Assembly: GCA_012511245.1 (NCBI GenBank) | Contig: JAAZGM010000101.1 | Coordinates: 1-5,626, forward strand | Length of the DNA: 5,626 bases | Source: Methanomicrobiales archaeon | GTDB lineage: Archaea; Halobacteriota; Methanomicrobia; Methanomicrobiales; Methanoculleaceae | Direction: 5' to 3' | Part shown: in pieces, positions 5,540 to 5,626 of the stretch | Layout of the letters: each line of letters opens with the position of its first letter | Position numbering within the stretch: the first letter of the stretch is position 1 | The notes under the pieces: generated by a model | Database searches by the model: none | The model's input: only the letters and a program-made list of their open reading frames with translations | Told to the model about the DNA's origin: nothing | Program-made: the position numbers and the translations under genes

Positions 5540-5557
5540 TGAAATTTTCGAAATTAC
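5540..5557 (-). promoter_or_regulatory. AT-rich possible promoter of the 227-aa gene
   Basis: The minus strand reads GTAATTTCGAAAATTTCA, the only AT-rich patch near the gene, with a possible TATA-like AATTTCAA. Transcription would start near 5516, giving either a leader of under 40 nt to ATG 5478 or about 8 nt to GTG 5508. It lacks the shared 24-nt element, so this gene is probably outside the local regulon. Confidence 0.35.
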
Positions 5558-5626
5558 GCTGTGTTCCTGAATTTCCTTCGCCGTCGTGTACACGAGGTTC
5601 ATGCGGATGGACGTCCGGCGACCTCC
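5558..5626. other. Unresolved right edge
   Basis: Too little sequence remains to assign a gene. Two readings are possible. On the plus strand, ATG 5607 has a GAGGT 8 bases upstream, suggesting a divergent gene of which only six codons are seen. On the minus strand, a frame reading EVAGRPSA and stopping at 5602-5600 could be the tail of an upstream gene. Neither can be decided from this window. Confidence 0.3.

Noticed and set aside
5312..5602. 96-codon minus ORF overlapping the start of the 227-aa gene
   Set aside because: More than half overlaps a well-supported gene in another frame, and the rest runs through AT-rich promoter-like DNA. A third frame ends in ATGA at the gene start but also crosses that region.

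Overview
The window looks like chromosomal DNA of a methanogenic archaeon, most plausibly Methanomicrobiales (Methanoculleus-like). I infer this from archaeal BRE/TATA-type promoters placed upstream of starts, a nearly exact leaderless start, a membrane-bound regulator with two winged helix-turn-helix domains (the archaeal COG3398 type), fairly high GC, and several small exported proteins of unknown function. There are no RNA genes, transposases or CRISPR arrays. The taxonomic placement is an inference and not a database result.

Layout from left to right. Bases 1-257 (minus) carry the N-terminal 85 residues of a membrane-anchored exported protein that runs off the left edge. Bases 258-714 are mostly non-coding. 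They hold that gene's promoter and, with low confidence, an 86-codon ORF coupled to the next operon. Bases 715-2980 (minus) are a two-gene operon of distant full-length paralogues (377 aa then 372 aa, 13 bases apart), both with signal peptides. Bases 2981-3497 form a divergent control region. It contains a leader of about 160 nt with two mutually exclusive predicted hairpins, one of which buries the ribosome binding site. It also contains two divergent promoters. Bases 3498-3935 (plus) encode a 145-aa secreted protein with a PPC-like beta-sandwich. Bases 3976-4725 (plus) encode the membrane-bound regulator from what looks like a leaderless transcript. Bases 4795-5478 (minus) encode a 227-aa exported protein of unknown function, convergent with the regulator. 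The right edge is intergenic or unresolved.

The main pattern is one conserved 24-nt element (ACGTGTAGAGAGG, three variable bases, GACAGAAA) that lies directly against the TATA box at three promoters: the left-edge gene, the two-gene operon and the PPC-like gene. All three drive exported proteins. The adjacent membrane-bound regulator is a natural candidate to bind this element, which would make a small local regulon of cell-surface proteins responding to an envelope or external signal. The shared element is visible in the sequence. The regulator link and the RNA switch in the operon leader are inferences.
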